NCBI GenBank assembly: GCA_001602885.1
Contig: LUZH01000336.1
Coordinates: 1-6,061, forward strand
Direction of reading: 5' to 3'
Source of the DNA: Bacteroidales bacterium Bact_16
GTDB lineage: Bacteria; Bacteroidota; Bacteroidia; Bacteroidales; UBA932
DNA length: 6,061 bases
Part shown: piece by piece, positions 5,016 through 6,061 of the stretch
Layout: each line of letters begins with the position of its first letter
Numbering within the stretch: the stretch's first letter is position 1
The notes under the pieces: generated by a model
What the model saw: only the letters and a program-made list of their open reading frames with translations
Told to the model about the DNA's origin: nothing
The model's database searches: none
Position numbers and translations under genes: made by a program

Positions 5016-6061
5016 ATGACGGCAGCCCCGACATACATCCAGGTGCTCCTGCCGGTCAAGCTCCGGTGGATTCCCACTTATCGCGCCGATATGCCGCTGC
5101 AGGCAGGTCGGCGCGTCTGCGTGGAACTGGGCCGCAAGCGCTACGACGGCGTCGTCTGGCGCGCGCTGGAGCGGCCCGACCTGCCGCCGGAGCGGATCCA
5201 GCCCATCGTCGCCGTCCAGGACGAGCTTCCGCGCGTGACCGCGGAAGAGCTCCGTTTCTGGGAATTCCTCTCTGACTATTACCTCTGTACGCTCGGCGAA
5301 GTGTACAAGGCGGCCTACCCGCTGCTCAAGCTGCGCAGCGAGCAGACGGCCGCCGACATCCTCGCGCGCCTGCAGCAGCGGCTCGCCCGCAAGGAAGAGC
5401 AGCTGGCGGGCAGGCACGGCGAGCGGGTGATGCAGCGGCTGAGCGCGGAGCGCGATGCGCTGCAGGCGCAGCTCGCCGCGTGCCGGGCGCAGTCCGGCTC
5501 CGCCGACAAGCCCGGCCGCCCCGCCCCCGGCAGGCCGCTGGTCCTGACGGCCGCCGACCGGCGCGAGGCCTACATTCCCGCTTTGCGGGAGGCCCTCGCC
5601 GCCGGGCGCCAGGCCCTGGTCCTTACCCCCGAAATCGCTTTCTGCGACCGGCTGGAGGCGCTTCTGGCGCCGGAATTCGGCCAGCAACTGCTGGTCTTCC
5701 ATTCCGGCAAGACGCCGGTCCGCCGCCGCGCCGCCGCCGAGACACTGCGCTCCGGCGCCCCGGCCATTGTCCTGGGCACGCGTTCCGCGCTGTTCCTCCC
5801 CTACCGCGACCTCGGGCTCGTCGTCGTGGACGAGGAGCAGGACGCGGCCTACAAGCAGACCGACCCCGCGCCGCGCTACCACGGCCGCGACGCCGCCGTC
5901 GCCCTGGCGGGCATCCACGGCGCCCGCGTCCTGCTCGGCGCCGCCGTCCCCTCGCTGGAGACCCTCCTGAACGTCCGCCTGGGCAAATACGACCTGGCCG
6001 ACGGGCCTGCCGCCGCGCCGCGGGCCGAGGTCATCGACCTCGCCGCCGAGCGGCGCAAGAA
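5016..6061 (+). CDS. priA: PriA-family primosomal protein N', partial, with degenerate ATPase motifs
   Basis: This is the first 348 codons of a PriA homologue; the reading frame is open to the window edge. PriA binds stalled forks and D-loops and reloads the replicative helicase. The 3'-end DNA-binding domain is clear: YIQVLLPV (7-14), AGRRVCVELGRKRYDGVV (30-47), then FLSDYYLCTLGEVYKAAYP (84-102). Residues 110-158 are charged, probably helical, and shorter than the usual winged-helix region. Helicase lobe 1 is recognised by LVLTPEIAF (201-209), FHSGKTPVRRR (228-238), VLGTRSALFLPYRDLGLVVVDEEQ (252-275) and YKQTDPAPRYHGRDAAV (279-295). The ATPase motifs are altered: the expected G.TGSGKT loop reads LVLTAADRREAY (175-186), DEEH reads DEEQ (272-275), and GSATPS reads GAAVPS (308-313). 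The ATG at 5016, 15 bases after msrA, fits the conserved N-terminus. No frameshift is needed, so it looks like a maintained protein. The C-terminal zinc-binding and lobe 2 regions lie outside the window. Confidence 0.88.
   Translation, partial: MTAAPTYIQVLLPVKLRWIPTYRADMPLQAGRRVCVELGRKRYDGVVWRALERPDLPPERIQPIVAVQDELPRVTAEELRFWEFLSDYYLCTLGEVYKAAYPLLKLRSEQTAADILARLQQRLARKEEQLAGRHGERVMQRLSAERDALQAQLAACRAQSGSADKPGRPAPGRPLVLTAADRREAYIPALREALAAGRQALVLTPEIAFCDRLEALLAPEFGQQLLVFHSGKTPVRRRAAAETLRSGAPAIVLGTRSALFLPYRDLGLVVVDEEQDAAYKQTDPAPRYHGRDAAVALAGIHGARVLLGAAVPSLETLLNVRLGKYDLADGPAAAPRAEVIDLAAERRK

Noticed and set aside
4284..5918. A 544-codon open frame on the minus strand
   Set aside because: It is antisense to the phosphatase, msrA and the priA-like gene, all clear families on the plus strand. 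Its translation is a compositionally driven Gly/Arg/Ala/Val-rich sequence with no recognisable domain. Long antisense frames are expected in GC-rich coding DNA.

Overview
The window looks like a piece of a GC-rich Bacteroidota (probably Bacteroidales) chromosome. Four short elements of the form TAnnTTTG, or one base off it, sit just upstream of starts at 70, 1929 (minus), 2008 and 4476. This is the Bacteroidota -7 promoter box. Most starts lack a Shine-Dalgarno sequence, and the proteins resemble the Bacteroidota forms of MsrA, LMW-PTP and PriA as I remember them. No RNA gene, CRISPR array, transposase or integrase is visible.

Left part (1-1929): a class II ketose-bisphosphate aldolase of the GatY/KbaY type (+) converges on a glycerate 2-kinase (-). 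Only three bases separate their stop codons. The intrinsic terminator of the aldolase lies inside the last codons of the kinase. Both enzymes feed lower glycolysis: the aldolase gives triose phosphates and the kinase gives 2-phosphoglycerate.

Middle part (1930-3988): a short divergent promoter region leads into two consecutive membrane-anchored alpha/beta-hydrolases. The first has intermediate base composition. The second is clearly AT-richer, uses AGA/ATA/TTA-type codons, and is preceded by a perfect AAGGAGGT Shine-Dalgarno sequence written into the last codons of the first gene. That looks like acquired, Firmicutes-style DNA. A 13-codon micro-ORF bridges the second hydrolase and the next gene with overlapping stop/start codons.

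Right part (3989-6061): a low-molecular-weight protein-tyrosine phosphatase, then methionine sulfoxide reductase A with its own promoter and an almost leaderless mRNA, then the first 348 codons of a PriA-family protein that runs off the window. The PriA protein is the most notable item. Its N-terminal DNA-binding domain and general helicase fold are recognisable, but the Walker A P-loop, the DEEH box and the GSATPS motif are all altered, and the region between the DNA-binding domain and the helicase lobe is shortened and probably helical. It may be a natural pseudohelicase that keeps only the replication-restart scaffold role.
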